Source: Serilophus lunatus | Taxonomy: Eukaryota; Chordata; Aves; Passeriformes; Eurylaimidae | Direction: 5' to 3' | DNA: 64,000 bases | NCBI GenBank assembly: GCA_013399895.1 | Contig: VXBA01003121.1 | Span: 1,116,417-1,180,416, forward strand | Part shown: positions 37,157-49,360 of the stretch, in pieces | How positions within the stretch are numbered: position 1 is the first letter of the stretch | Layout: every line of letters starts with the position of its first letter | Made by a program: the position numbers and the translations under genes | Notes under the pieces: generated by a model | Database searches by the model: none | What the model saw: only the letters and a program-made list of their open reading frames with translations | Told to the model about the DNA's origin: nothing

Positions 37157-40100
37157 AAAAACCCAAGACCAATAGAAGAAGGCAGCAGAATATCCTGCCT
37201 CTCAATAGTTGGCTGAACTGCGGCCGTTTGGCATCAGCTGAGTTGTATATGACTAATGTGTTGACAAGTCGTGTGGGGGGACTGGAGGAGGGGGCCCTTC
37301 TGGAAGGTCACAGCCCAGACAGGCGAGCACATCGAATAATTGACTGGGTTTCTGTGCAAAACTGAACGAAAATACGTATTTATATACACACACACGCATC
37401 TTGCTGTGCTTACACAGATTCTGATATTATTTGGCCTTTCATCTGCATCTTTTTCTGTGATAAAGATTTTTTTTCCCCCTGTAGTGAGAGAGTAAATTAC
37501 AGCCTCTCTAACTAAAAGCAATTTCTGCGTCTATTCCTTCTTCACATCTATGATGTGAAGGTTGGTCTAAAAAGGAAAAGAAAAAAGGAAAAAAATATTA
37601 AATGAAGACAGCTCAAAAAAATCAATATTGTGAAATACATAACAGCATTAGGGCAACTCTGAATTTAAGCTGTAAGATGAAAAGCAAACACAACAAAGCA
37701 ATGAGGAATCTCAGCCTGCAGAATCCCCAGTGTGTTACCAACAGAATCATTCCACACTTGGGGAATGACTTTTTTTTTTTTAATGCCTTATAGCACCAGA
37801 CATTGCCATGCTGCCAACACCCTGCCTCGTGCACTGTAGTGAAACCCAAAGGAAGGATGTCCCCCAAAAAGACATGCAGAAAGCTCAGCAACAGAACTGG
37901 AACAGGGAAGAATGTCTGTCTGGAGACATTTCTAAAGGCATAGAGGGCAGATTATAACACGCTCCCAAAATGTTGCATAAGGCCCTTCATTCTATTTCTT
38001 GAGCAAATCAAAGTCTCAACTGAAGCTCGGTGGAATCATCAGGAAGAGCTTAGTTCCCTGCATCCCATTTGGGCTGGGCTATCAGCCAGGAGACATTGAA
38101 GCCCTGAAGTGAAAGGAGGTGAGATGAGACCAGTGTTGTGCAGGGACTCATGGTTGCCCTTCAGAAAAATATGTGGGCAACCAGGGAAGCTGCTCAGGGG
38201 AAAACAGAATCTGATGCTATTAAGCAAAAATTAAAGAGAGAAGTATGAAGGTCTTGGGGGTGAATAAAGAAAAAGAAGAAAATAAAGAAAGGTGAAAAAA
38301 AGGAAAAAGGGAGAGAAATTTGGCTTTATTGGAAATTAAATTCAGTTTAAAATAACAATATTTTAATCTCTCTGCTTAGAAGAGAGCTAGTGACTAGCAG
38401 AAACGTTTAAGTATAGATTCAAGAAGATTTTGGAGAATTTCATGGCATATTTGTTCAGGCAGCTCTTTCAGAATTGCTTTTCCCCCCCCATTTTGAAGCC
38501 CAAAACATGTTTGGGGCTTAAGAGATCCAATCCTCAACCACATAGAATAAATATACCATCATCTTACACCTTTCCACCTCCTTTACTCATCTACATAACT
38601 CTGGTAGCCCTTGGCAAATTTCAGCTTCCTGTAGAGCAATCTCAAGCAAGTTTCTGTGTGTCTCCCTTCATTTAAAACAGCAACAGCAGCTGCAGACTAG
38701 AAGAGTAAGTCTTTAATTTGTTCTTCTGTGGCAGCAAAAGGCAAAGGGACCAACTTCCAGTGGGTTTACAATATTTTTTAACAGCAGCCAGCCAACTAGG
38801 CAGTAATCATTGTCCTGAACTGGGTTTAAGGAGGGGAGGGAGAAGGCAAGACGTAATTTTGCATGAAAGCAGAGTTCACTGGTACTGCTGCTCAAAGAAT
38901 AAATAATTTGACTGAAACCTAAATCAAACAATCTGTCAGAGTGGAGAAAGAAGACTATATGATAACTTCCACACAGATACATGATATCAGTCAGAATGCT
39001 ACTTTTCAAGTCTGAAAAATCAAGCACGATCAGGCTTCAACTGCAATCAAGGCTAGTTAAGGTCACGAACCAAAGAGAAACTCCATTTTTGCCTTTTTGG
39101 GGGTTTATGGGTTTTTGTTTCACTAAAATAGAATATCCTAGATTAAGTAGCTGGGAATTATTTGATTCTTCCTAAAACAAATACAATAATTTTCCATCAA
39201 GATATCTCAATTATACTTTGCATATAATTGTATTTTCACTGAAAAAAACACCCAAAATCTTATGCAGCTACTAATGTAATTGTTATTAAGGGTCAAAAAT
39301 CTTGTAATAGTCTTAATTTAAGTTCTTAAACTAGGTTTAACTCTTGTACTGGTTGACTGTATCAGGTTGGTCATCCAGGTTCTGAAGGTACCACACAAAC
39401 TTTGCAAGGAACATCTCCTGAGGTTAACAGAGATATGGCAAGAGGGCACATCAGCTGATGATCACCCTAAATGTATCTCAAACACTCAGCATTTCAGATC
39501 ACATCATACTGCAGGAAGAACAAGGAGGAGACTTTTGCATTAGGACCCCACTGAAACCCTACTGCATTTCAGCCATCTGATCCAATGGGATATCCAGGAC
39601 ACCAATATCCTTTCTGACAGTTCTGGCCACGCCCATTCCAGTTCTCCCCTGAGCCACCAGCACGAAGTAGGTAACAAAATATCCCCAGCATGATCAGTCT
39701 GACAAGAATCCACCTCGTCACCGTCTTTCAGCTGAGCGGAAAACTCAACTGAAAACCATGGGAAGGGTTAAATGTCGAGGTCTGCAAACCGATTTTGTCA
39801 TGCATCTACGTCATGTTCTCACAATATGTGAGTAGACACACAAGGAATGACCACAGCAGACCAACACACCTAGCAAAAGCTTCCTCATGAAAAGATGCCT
39901 TTGTGAAAGCCAAGTATGTTACAATGATCCAAGTGGGTGAATGTTCCACATTCCCATATTGGAAGATGATGTATATGGTCTTTAAGTTCTGTAACCAGTC
40001 CTGAAGGAAAATTCTTTTTTTTTCAAAGAAAAAGATAAAATGCCCTGCCTACAGTAAGTCTGCCTTGATTGGGACTTAAAAAAAGAAAAAACAAAAGAAT

Positions 40101-43100
40101 CTTCCAAGGAGAGACCCAGGCTGGGAGCAGTGGCAGTAATTGGTTCTATTCAGATCGTGGATCGTTTCATAGGCTTTGGGCTTTAGGGAACTCAGTCAAA
40201 TATCTGCCATTGAACATTCAGCTATTCAAACAGAGCCCTTCATTGTCATTCAGGATGCAAAAAAACCCCTCATTTGCAATTTCAGCTTTGAAAACTGTTT
40301 GAAAAGTACCTGAAGGAAGAAAGAATGGGAGGGAAGCAGAGAGGAAGTGAAGAGAAAGAATGGCGAGAGAGGAAGTTCTCTACAGTCAGAAGACCTGGAG
40401 CAGGGTGGGGAGGGGAGGAAAATAATAAAAAATGAACATGCATGAAATCAGAATCTAAATGACTGATCAGCCCAGCTTCTGGAATAAATGATACCTTGGC
40501 TCAGTCATTCCTCAGCTTTTAAATCATTCTGCCTCTGCTCATTAGTGACCACCTTCCCTGACTTTAGTCTACTTGACTACGTTATGGTAAAGTAGTTATC
40601 TGAAAAGAAAATATTGGTTATTAGTTTGTGGATGAGATAAAGACAACCACTGGCAGCTCTCAACTAAGTAAACTAACTTCAGTTCTACATTTAGTCATGA
40701 TTTTCCTGTTAGTAAGATTTAACCATGTTTTCAGTTCTACTGAGAAAGGAGTTGTCGTCCAAGTCAGCTTAAAAACAAAACAAATGCAAGATTACCCTGA
40801 GAGAACAGTAAAGAAACAAGGCCTGGACTATTTCATGAAGCAATTTTTTTCCCCTTTTATAAGGAAAATATGCAAAGAGACATTGTGCAAAGGATTTGTG
40901 AATATTTGGCTGAAATACATTCAAACCTCAATCTTCTGAATCAAATATTTTCCATCTTTTTTTCTGGTGTATGTCTATTTTAAAGGTGCAAATGGCAAGT
41001 TTAAGCCACTCTTCCCCAAATTTTCAGGTAAACTAAAGTTTTGTTACTGCACCCATCACAATGTAAAATAAAATTCAAAGAGTGATAAATGGACCAGGGG
41101 TTAAGAAAGGAGCAGAAGTGGGAAAGCTTTTTAGTAGCTTCCATCAGTCTGGAAACAGGAGAATCAAAAGCCTTGTGAGAACAGGTTTTCCTCAGAAGAC
41201 TTCATGCCCGATTTGATACTGGAAAGATTCAGATAAATGTTGAATGCTTGTCAAAACCAATCGCTAAACCTTCTGATATTCACTGGCTACCAAGCTTAAT
41301 GCTTATATCTGTAAGCTCACAGTCAGCCATTTTTATCAGGGCAAGCTGCAAAAATTAAATATTTTCCATGAGACACTTAAGAATTGAAAAGGAATTTCTA
41401 GTTCTATAAGTACCATTAAGAAGATATCAGTCAGAAAACTCTGTCTGTTACTATGAATCTGGGAATACTCAAGATGGGGAAATAAAATCTAAGTCTAGTC
41501 TGTGATTCTGTGATCTGCATGAAACTACTTGTGAAAACATCTATGCTGCTGATATCTATCTATTCCACCCCAAAAATACAAGGGAATGAGTAAAATTTAC
41601 TCCTATACTTCATCAGAATCCATTGACTACTCCAAGCTGATAATGTGCAAGAATATTGTTATCTGGCAAAAAAATGTGCTCTCTCGCATGACCTGTTCTT
41701 ACACTATACACACAATTAGCCATTCAGTCTTGATATGCTCATGAATTAAAGCAGCAGCTTTCAAAACACTCTAGTTGGCTTAATACACACTGAGCTTTAA
41801 ACCATAAAATAGAGATTATTTTTTTCCCTGCCTGAAGGTACTCTTTTCTTGTGCAGCTCATTCCTGGGGTTCCAGTAACATCTGGAAGATATGACATAGC
41901 AAACTTACTCCATTAGGTGGATCTGTGAGCACAGAAACAGTGGAAAAATAAATTCTTCTGGATATTTGGTCAGAAGACTGAAGACCTAAGTCAGACGTCT
42001 ATTGATTTTTCCAGTGCTTTCAAGAACTTGGAGTGAGATTAGGCTCTCCCCTGTGCCCAGGTCAATGTTTATGCGCTTACACACATGTTAAAGAAATCTC
42101 TTAATTATATTCTTCTTCCACCCAACAAACAAATGGATTGAAACTGGACAACAGGTTCAAAAGTTATTACAAAGAAGGAGGAGAGCAACTGACAAAGATA
42201 TTTCTTAGAAAACCATGCTAGAGTAAGGCATGGAAATATCCAGTCTGTGGGAAGGATTTTAAAGCTCCACGTATGATTCATGTTTTCTTGAGAGAATACC
42301 AGATTTCTCTATTTAAAGTAACAACATCAAAACATAGGGCAGTGATTTTTTTATTTCTTTTTTGTTTTGGTGCCATAGACTTCTTTTTGCATTGCACCTT
42401 GCAAACAAACAGAGAAGGTAAGATTCTTGCTGTCAACTAAAGGAAAAATATTGCCTGTCATAGGGAGAAATATTTTTTTTCATTTTCACATCTTCATACG
42501 GACAAATTTGTTCCTAACGTTGAAAAGGAATAGGGGATGAGAAATAGGGAGAATAGGAATAGAAGAGAAGAGGAATAGGAGAAGAGGAAGAGGAGAAAAG
42601 GAATAGGGCATGTAGAATAGCTAAAGATGAAGGCTGGAGACACAGCACACGACATATCAGACACCAGTCTTGGGTAAAAATCTGGGCTTGCAGAAGGGCG
42701 GAAAGGCTTCTCTCGGTGCTAATGGGCTCTCACAGGAGAAAGTGGCACAACGTGATATAGAAGCATTATGGCACTGAAGATATCCATTTCAAAGTCTCCA
42801 AATAAAGATGAACTAAATCCCTTTGCATGTCTGATGTATATGTAAAGACAAGACATTAAAGACCATAGCATTAAATTATTGTAATGTCAAGACATGATGG
42901 AATGAATTACATATATTGAAATCATAGGCATAGCTATGCCACACAGTACATATCATAATGCTGCAGCATGAAAGGGCTGAGTCAAGAGTACTATTCCATT
43001 TCTAAGTCTGCTTTTCCATTATTTGGATTAGGAGTCAGAGCCTTTTAACCAGAGATCTAGGACTACTCTAGATTTGGATGCAGGCATGTATGTATACATG

Positions 43101-43500
43101 TAACTTCTTATTAAAAAGGAATGGTGAGGAAAAGGAAGGAATATCACAGTTTCAACAAGGCTTTTTTAAAAAAAATTCATGATGGTTTCAAAGCTCTGCA
43201 GACCTCTCTTTAATAATTGCTACAGAGCAATCCATTAAGTGCTGTAATTATGTGGGAAGAAGGTTATCCCTGGTCCTGAGCCAAATTCTGATTTCTGTTA
43301 CCTGCCCAAGATACCAGTGGTTTACACAGAATAGCAGCCACATAAACAAAAGAAGAATTGAACTACTGGGAGCCAATACCCCCCTGACCAGAGTCAATAC
43401 ACAGAAGGCACCAGGAAGAGCAAAGCTCGCCATGCCCCTGGTGATGCACAGCATCCTCTTCCTCGTATGGCCGCCACCTGCTTTCAAGCATTGATGGAGA
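37157..43500. other. AT-rich DNA between the two CpG islands (left part)
   Basis: No exon, CR1 or RNA gene is recognised in about 6.3 kb. It contains a short (CA)n near 37,386, a polypurine stretch near 38,268-38,320 and one at 42,521-42,609. There is a 'gtctgtgattctgtgat' word near 41,500 that could be a scrap of a CR1 tail. Confidence 0.5.
42521..42609. repeat. Polypurine-rich tract with repeated GGAATAG/GAATAGG
   Basis: About 85 bases of A and G broken only by single T's, with the word gaatagg recurring four or five times together with gaagagg variants. It looks like a decayed minisatellite. Confidence 0.8.
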
Positions 43501-43760
43501 GACAATATCTCTGCTTGCAGATATCTGGGAGCACGTGAGAACATGGCTCTTCCCAACCCTGGTGCAAAGGAGGGGGTCGGGGGGAGCAGCAGCACGGCAG
43601 AGCAGCGGTGGAGCAAGGATGCAGGGTTGCCAAGCAACAGCCAACCACGGGAGGGGGGAATTAAAATGGGGAAGGGAAACACATATAAATTGTATTTTCC
43701 TTCGTGGGGCCACAGGAGCCCTTCCATCTGCTTTTCTTCCTGCTTCCATTGAGTTATGGG
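43500..43760. promoter_or_regulatory. GC-richer patch with RFX X-box-type motif
   Basis: A local rise in G+C and CpG (ggagggggtcggggggagca, cagcacggcagagcagcgg) contains GTTGCCAAGCAAC at 43,626-43,638. This is a full match to the RFX X-box pattern GTNRCC-(0-3)-RGYAAC. Overlapping open frames of up to 180 codons exist on both strands, but none resembles a known protein and they are best explained by the GC-rich composition. A small enhancer or silencer is possible. This is inference. Confidence 0.3.
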
Positions 43761-45459
43761 TGTGGATTCCATGAGGGGATTTGGCCACAAGTGTGTCTTG
43801 CGTCATGAGCTCCAGTCGGCTGCTCCAGGAGGTTGCAACAGGGAGAACCGTAGGAAATACTTTCTTTGCCAACTTGTTGTCATGGATAATACAGCAAGAA
43901 CAGCAGCAGGCTGCCGTGGGCTCTCCAGGCAGCTTGCCCCAAGACTCAGCAATAAAATAAAACCAGGCCTTCCCCCTTCACTCACCTGTATCAGTGATGT
44001 TCCTTCTGGCACATCACCACTTTTCTCAGAAACATGCACTGTGTAAGGGAATTATTGTCCCTGCATACCATACAGACTTTCTATGTGACAAGTGGAGCCT
44101 CTGTATTATCTCCATATAAAGTTCTTATTTCTATTCTGTGAAACCATAACATTTGATGATGTAGCATCAGAGGAGCAGACCTTCACAAAAGCTTTAGGCA
44201 AGAACCTGGAAGCCTTTAGCCTTCACCTATTCTGGTGAGGAGGGAGCAGTTGGAGAGTGGATGGAATACACAAAAATAAAAACTCCCGACAGCTCATGGG
44301 GCCCAGCCACACATATTGGAAAGACTTTTATGAAGGCTGACCTCAGGGATCCCAAGTCTTTGTCGGCAAGGACGGTCTACCATTAACCCAAATCCTCATG
44401 ACCATGACCCATATTACAGCTTTCACCAAACATTACAGCCACTGGTTCCAGATGCAAAGCCTTGCAGTGCTCTGCCTCTTCCTTGATGCAGATGTTATCA
44501 GGTCTAGTCACAAAAATTATTTGTGATCCCTCTATTTTGTTGACCCCTTCTTTTCTGGCCACACTTTATACCCATTATCTCAGATCACCAACAAACTATG
44601 TGCTTACACACCACTGCACAAATAATTTTGACTCCATAATGCAGTTTCTACAACCTATCATTGTTTGCAATTACAGAGGAAGGAAACAGAAAACTATGAA
44701 GGAAATGCATTTGCATTTACTTTTCAGTACACAACATGAATTTTACCAATGCAAATTGTTCACAGGTAAGACAGAGCCATTCTCTGTGCCTTTCTAGTCA
44801 TGAAGTGATCCAGAGAAACAGGTTATAAAGCAGACAGTGCTCTCTCTTTCATCCAGGTATCTGTGTGTCCTTTAATAGTCAAAAGAGAGGAGTAAGCACA
44901 TTTAAGAGATGATTTCTTCCATCTCAAAGTGATTGTCCAAAGTACGAAAGAAATTGCACGTGGGAGCCCCTGTTCCTCTCTCTCCATGTATTATGTGGAG
45001 AAGCTACAGTGAATTGCACCATAAACACTTTAAATTAAGCGAGATGAGCAATGTCCACAGCAGCCAACTGTTGCCAAGGTTTTAAATAGCAGCAAGCCCA
45101 CAGGCAGGATTTGAAGGCAGCTAATGGAGATCTCGCTTTTTGGGAAGGAATTTCTTACACAGCAGCAGAAAAGCACTTGATTCTGGCAAACAAGTGGAAA
45201 TTCATATGCTGGTTGGAGATGAGAAGTGTCTCTAAGTACTTCCTGGGAAAAGTTTGGGAGGGCTGTGTTATGGAGGACTTTAGCAGTAAAGGAGGACAAC
45301 CTGTGACAAAGAAGGAGTGGGATATCCTGTGCAGTGAAGGGCTTCACATTAAAATGAAAGGCTGGGTAAATATGGGTGACAGCAGCACACTGGACTGGGA
45401 TTAAATAAGAAAACCCAAAATTATCATGTGACATGAAACCCAAAATTACCCACGACAAC
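43761..45459. other. No gene seen between the GC patch and the next CR1
   Basis: Mixed-composition sequence with open frames on both strands near 45,030-45,545, which run into the CR1 at 45,460 and match nothing I know. Confidence 0.45.
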
Positions 45460-45985
45460 ACATCTGGAGCACTGTATACTGTTTCTGGGCTCCCAGGCCA
45501 AGAAAGACCCAGACATACTGGAATGAGTCTGTTGAAATACCACAAGGATGGTTGAGGGATTGGAGAATCTGATACATGGGAAAAGGCTGAGAGACCTGTG
45601 ACTATTTAGTCTGGAGAAGAGAAGAAGGCTCAGAGGGATCTTTATTATGAGCAAAAATACTTGATGGGATGGTGTAAAGAAGCTGTAGCCTGACTCTTCT
45701 CAGTGGAGTTAAGTGAACAGACAAAAGTCAATAGATACAAAGAGAAACTAAGAAGTCCCATTTAAACTAAAAATTATATATACTATTACTATGTATATAC
45801 AAAATGTGGGGTTTTTTTACAGCGAGGGTGGTCTAACACTGGCACAGGTATCCCATAGAGTTTGTGGAGTGTTCATCTTTGACTTTATTCAAACTTTGAC
45901 AGGGCACAGTCCCATTGCAGCAGTTAGCTCTGCTTTAGGCAGCAGGGCTGGCCTAGATCTCCCAAGGTCAGCCTTGTGGATCTGT
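45460..45985 (+). mobile_element. CR1 LINE fragment (sense, old)
   Basis: Diverged sense CR1: tctggagcactgtatactgt, ttctgggctccca, agacatactggaatgagtct, ggctgagagacctgtgacta, tttagtctggagaagagaag, aggctcagagggatctttat, ctgactcttctcagtggagt, gagggtggtctaacactggc, acaggtatcccatagagttt. The 3' part is strongly decayed (ctggcctagatctcccaagg), so the right boundary is approximate. Confidence 0.83.
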
Positions 45986-47984
45986 TGCAAAATCATTGAC
46001 TCCATTCACCACAGAGAAGCTGATCTGGGTCCAACACACGCTGTGGTAGTTCTTGTTCATTTCCTCGGGGATCGTTTTGTGGGTTTGGTTGGGGGTTTTA
46101 AATTTCTTTAAGTAAAGCCACCTGTCAAAAGTGGTCTCTTCATCACCAACACTTATTTTTAGATAATGGTTGTTCATTTAAAAAGCCTACAGTTACTAAC
46201 AGTCATCACAGTTGCGTTTTCTCTGAGTTTAAGTGCTTATAAAGTGACTGCTGCTAAGTAAACAGCATCAATGTCATCCGTGCAAGAGAAAAAATGGGCA
46301 AGGAAAAAGAGCTGCTTTTCCTGGAGAGGACTGCAGTTCAGTGGAGTGGCAAGTAGGTTGAAAATGCATTTTATCCACTATTCTGCAATAGTTCATCCAA
46401 AACTACAGACAAAACAAATCCCCACGTGCCATCTCAATATTACAGGGAGGGGTGCAGGCCACAGTCATGGGGAGGGGAGAACTTTGGCACTTGGCACAGA
46501 ATGCCAGTGCTTGTCTCCAGAGCGATTTACGGATACATGTTTCATCCATCCTCCTTTATACAGTTATCACATCCTTGCTGATTCATCTCTTCCTTGAGCA
46601 TACTGTTTCCTCTCTCCCCACCTCATATTCCTCTCACACAGAATTCCTTCCTGCTTCTGTCACTCCTGTTGTGTGTATCTGGATCCTGTCTCTTTCTGCT
46701 ATCTCTTTCTTTGAAACGATATGACCAGAACACAATGGGCTTTAAGCATTTTTTAGCTGAAGGTTAAGCTACTAATCTTCAAAAGATACACCTGTCTTGC
46801 ATAACATCTCCTGTCCTTCCTGAACAGAAATGTCGAGAGAATAACTTCATACTGCTATTGGTCTCCTTGCTATTGTCCAAGACATGGATATAGAAAAAAC
46901 AAAGTATGCTTAATTTGTTATGAGTCAATAAATGGATAAGAAGGTATTGTATCAAAATAGGTTTATTTGAAAAAAGTAACCCAAAAAATATGCTCCGTGC
47001 TGAGGCACTGAATTACAAAATTGTGCTAGCTTTCATATCTAAGTATAAGTTTAAGGCTGATCAAAAAGTTAATTGACATAACTTCTTTCTGGAAAAAGCT
47101 GAATTCAGTGTGTTTGCAACATTCAGCTGTATAAATTCAAAATTTCAACACAATACATTGACTAGAATCTTTAAATGACAGCAGCAATTGATAATAAGAT
47201 TAGTAATCTGAGGGGCTTTTTCCATATGAAGTTTCTGTCAGTTTAGAACTGAAATTATAGCAGACTAGCATTTGTCATTGAATTAAATTTATGTTTTTCA
47301 AATAATTTGAATACATATACCAAAACCTTCACTGTAAGGGCAGGTTAGAAGTTAGATTTTCTTACAGATACATATGAAAAGACGTCTGCTGATCTCACTT
47401 TAAGCCCTAACAGATAATTATCATGACCATGGCACAGACTCGGAGTTCTCAAAAGTGATCAGCAGCTGTTTCAGGTCATGACTGATGGGAGTTGGCAAAG
47501 CTTTGTGGGAAAATGGCAAGATGCCTACATGGATGTGTCCAGCTTGGGTATTACAGACTTTTCACATAAGTAATAATCAGACTCCCCTGCACAACCTTTG
47601 CAAGATGAGGGAAGGTGAGGGGAAAAGATCTCATTTGTCTTCAATAGTCAAATGAATTCTCAATACACCAGTACTTCCTAATCATGGAACAGAATTTTCC
47701 TCCATGCCTTGAAAGTCATTTCTTGTAACCAATACCCTTCTGCGAGTGAGATACATATTTTTTCAAACCTATTTCTAAATTCAGTTTCTTGGAAGGTATG
47801 TTTATGTAAGGATTAACAGGAAACCGTTACAGCCCAGGAGAAATAACACATAGAGCTACCACATATAACCTTTACAATACATAGGAGAGCACAAGCTAAG
47901 AACTTCTAAATACCATATACATTAGTTTTCTTTCCTATTCAGGATGGGAAATGGCTCAGGGTTGGCTATTTCTCCTGTTCCAGA
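45986..47984. other. AT-rich DNA, no gene seen
   Basis: No exon or transposon is recognised. The composition turns GC-rich from about 47,985 into the second CpG island. Confidence 0.5.
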
Positions 47985-48282
47985 GGAACACGTCCTTTTG
48001 CCAGATGGGGAGGGAGACAGGAGGACGACAGGGGAAGAAGCTGTCCTTAGTTCCTTAGTGCCTGCCCCCCGCGAAGGTTGCTCTGGTGGTCGCAGAGACG
48101 CTGCTCAGTCGCGGGCTGTCACTTCGCTGGGCAAGCAAGTTTAAAGAAAGCAGGGCGAGCTCGCCCTCCTTTGCCCTCGCAGCTGCCCGAGGCCAGCGCG
48201 ACGCGTCCGACCCGCCAAGGCACCGCCGCGACCCGGGGAGGGCAATGCGGGAGAAGGGAAAGGTCCCCGCGGCGGGGCTCAC

Positions 48283-48325
48283 CATGCGAGATGCTGTGGA
48301 GCAAGGCGACGGCCAACATCCACAT
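48283..48325 (-). CDS. Candidate first coding exon with signal peptide (gene not recognised)
   Basis: On the minus strand an ATG at 48,325 opens 14 codons reading MWMLAVALLHSISH plus one extra base. The splice donor ATG|GTGAGC follows immediately (exon end 48,283, intron from 48,282), a strong consensus match giving phase 1. The peptide is short and hydrophobic, with the character of a secretory signal core (LAVALL). The start has G at -3. A second in-frame ATG sits two codons on. The frame is open upstream to about 48,475 across the short gap, so a longer N-terminus is possible. The exon lies in the CpG island, as first exons usually do. Most likely it starts a secreted or membrane protein whose remaining exons lie further left, beyond or within this window. 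I could not match it to a gene and found no convincing second exon. A chance frame in GC-rich 5' UTR is the alternative. Confidence 0.42.
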
Positions 48326-48369
48326 GCCCCCGCCGCTCCCCCGCTCCCCGCTCCGGGCTCGCCCTCGCC

Positions 48370-48374
48370 NNNNN
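48370..48374. other. Short assembly gap (5 N)
   Basis: Five Ns within a GC-rich run (gccctcgcc / ggcgggggcgggagg). It lies upstream of the candidate start codon in the predicted 5' UTR. Its true length is unknown. Confidence 0.95.
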
Positions 48375-48426
48375 GGCGGGGGCGGGAGGCGGGTGCGCGG
48401 CGCCCAGGTGTGTCCTTGGCTCGGGG

Positions 48427-48721
48427 AGGGCAGGGCCACAGGTGACAGAATCCTCCGGCGCGGGCACAGGAGCATCCCCGGCGGCGGCCGGCCCCGAGCC
48501 GGCTCCTGTCGCGGCTCCTCACGCGGCTCCCCTCGGCCCGGCGGCAGGCGGGCGGGCAGGCGGGCACATCTTCCTCCCTGTCTCGCCTCTCTCCTTGCCT
48601 GTCTTGCCTCGCTCTCCGGCGGCTCGGAGCGCTCTGAGCCCGCTGCTCACCTCCCCTGCCTCCCGGCAGCGCTAACCCCAGCCCTCCGCAGTCTTAAAGC
48701 ACCACCAAATCGGCACAGTGG
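48427..48721 (+). repeat. Near-identical direct repeat, copy 2 (with 36,862-37,156)
   Basis: Same orientation as copy 1, about 11.56 kb apart. Four substitutions separate the copies over about 295 bp, while the adjoining left arm (48,113-48,282 against 36,552-36,712) is much more diverged with several indels. Homology ends at 'cacagtgg' and the next bases (gagaggagcgac against aaaacccaagac) are unrelated. Confidence 0.93.
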
Positions 48722-49360
48722 GAGAGGAGCGACGGGCGAGAGCCAAAGAAACAGTGGCTGTAACCTGGCTCGCTGTGATATAACGGTGTTATTATCGTGC
48801 ACAGCAAGTGCTTGGTGTCACCGCGATCAGCAAATTCTGGAGAGACCAGTGGGAAGAACTATTAGGTTGCATTATATGTAGCACAGTGTTTACTCGTTTC
48901 TTAGAGCTTTTGATCAATCAAACAAGATTGCGTGTACTGTGTTGTATTTTGAACTTACCTACTTGCAATATGCTTGCTGAGTTGTAAATCTTTCAGTGAA
49001 TGGAATAGTTTGATTTCTCACTTAAGTCAAAGAGAGGGTGTTGAAGCTGTCCAGAAATGTAGTGTTTCCACCTAGGCTGGTGACAGCACTCGTTTGTCTT
49101 GAGATCCTAACAACAAGATTCTATATCTGAATCCTACAGATGTTTAGCTCCTCCTCTGCATGGGAAAACTGAGAGAAGTAAAACGTCTTCTCTTTAGATT
49201 TTTGCACAAATGAGCAGCAGGTTAAAGTAAAAAGGTATTTAAGGTTATTTTCCCTGGAAGGGGACTGCAGTCACACTGGCAACAAGGTACAAACAGGCCT
49301 TTAAAATGGTCACAAAAGTGAAATGAGGATGGGTCTTGTGAACTCCATGATATGCAGAAA

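Larger units (their letters stand above)
47985..48760 (-). promoter_or_regulatory. CpG island, copy 2, probable promoter of a leftward gene
   Basis: Dense CpG and G+C in an AT-rich setting, homologous over about 605 bp (from about 48,113 to 48,721) to copy 1. Orientation follows from the minus-strand first-exon candidate at 48,283-48,325. The near-identical block at 48,427-48,721 would then be 5' UTR and core promoter, with a weak TTTAAG word near its upstream end (ctttaagactgcgg on the minus strand). Outside the homologous part the flanks of the two islands look unrelated. A bidirectional promoter cannot be excluded. Confidence 0.75.

Noticed and set aside
43248..43872. Overlapping minus-strand frames of 180 and 169 codons
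   Set aside because: Two different frames overlap with no familiar domain, and opposite-strand frames exist too. The region is a GC-richer patch. A noncoding explanation is simpler.
45030..45545. Minus-strand frame of 171 codons
   Set aside because: It runs into the sense CR1 at 45,460, has a plus-strand counterpart frame, and shows no recognisable protein features.
36552..48721. Explanation of the paired CpG islands as a plain duplicated haplotype contig
   Set aside because: By eye the sequences flanking the two copies on both sides are unrelated, whereas a haplotype duplicate should carry homologous flanks. A local misassembly limited to the GC-rich part is still possible.
48078..48881. 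Plus-strand open frame of 267 codons across CpG island 2
   Set aside because: It is a GC-driven frame rich in Arg, Pro, Ala and Gly that crosses a gap. Similar frames occur on both strands of both islands. The minus-strand exon with signal peptide and donor is the better explanation.
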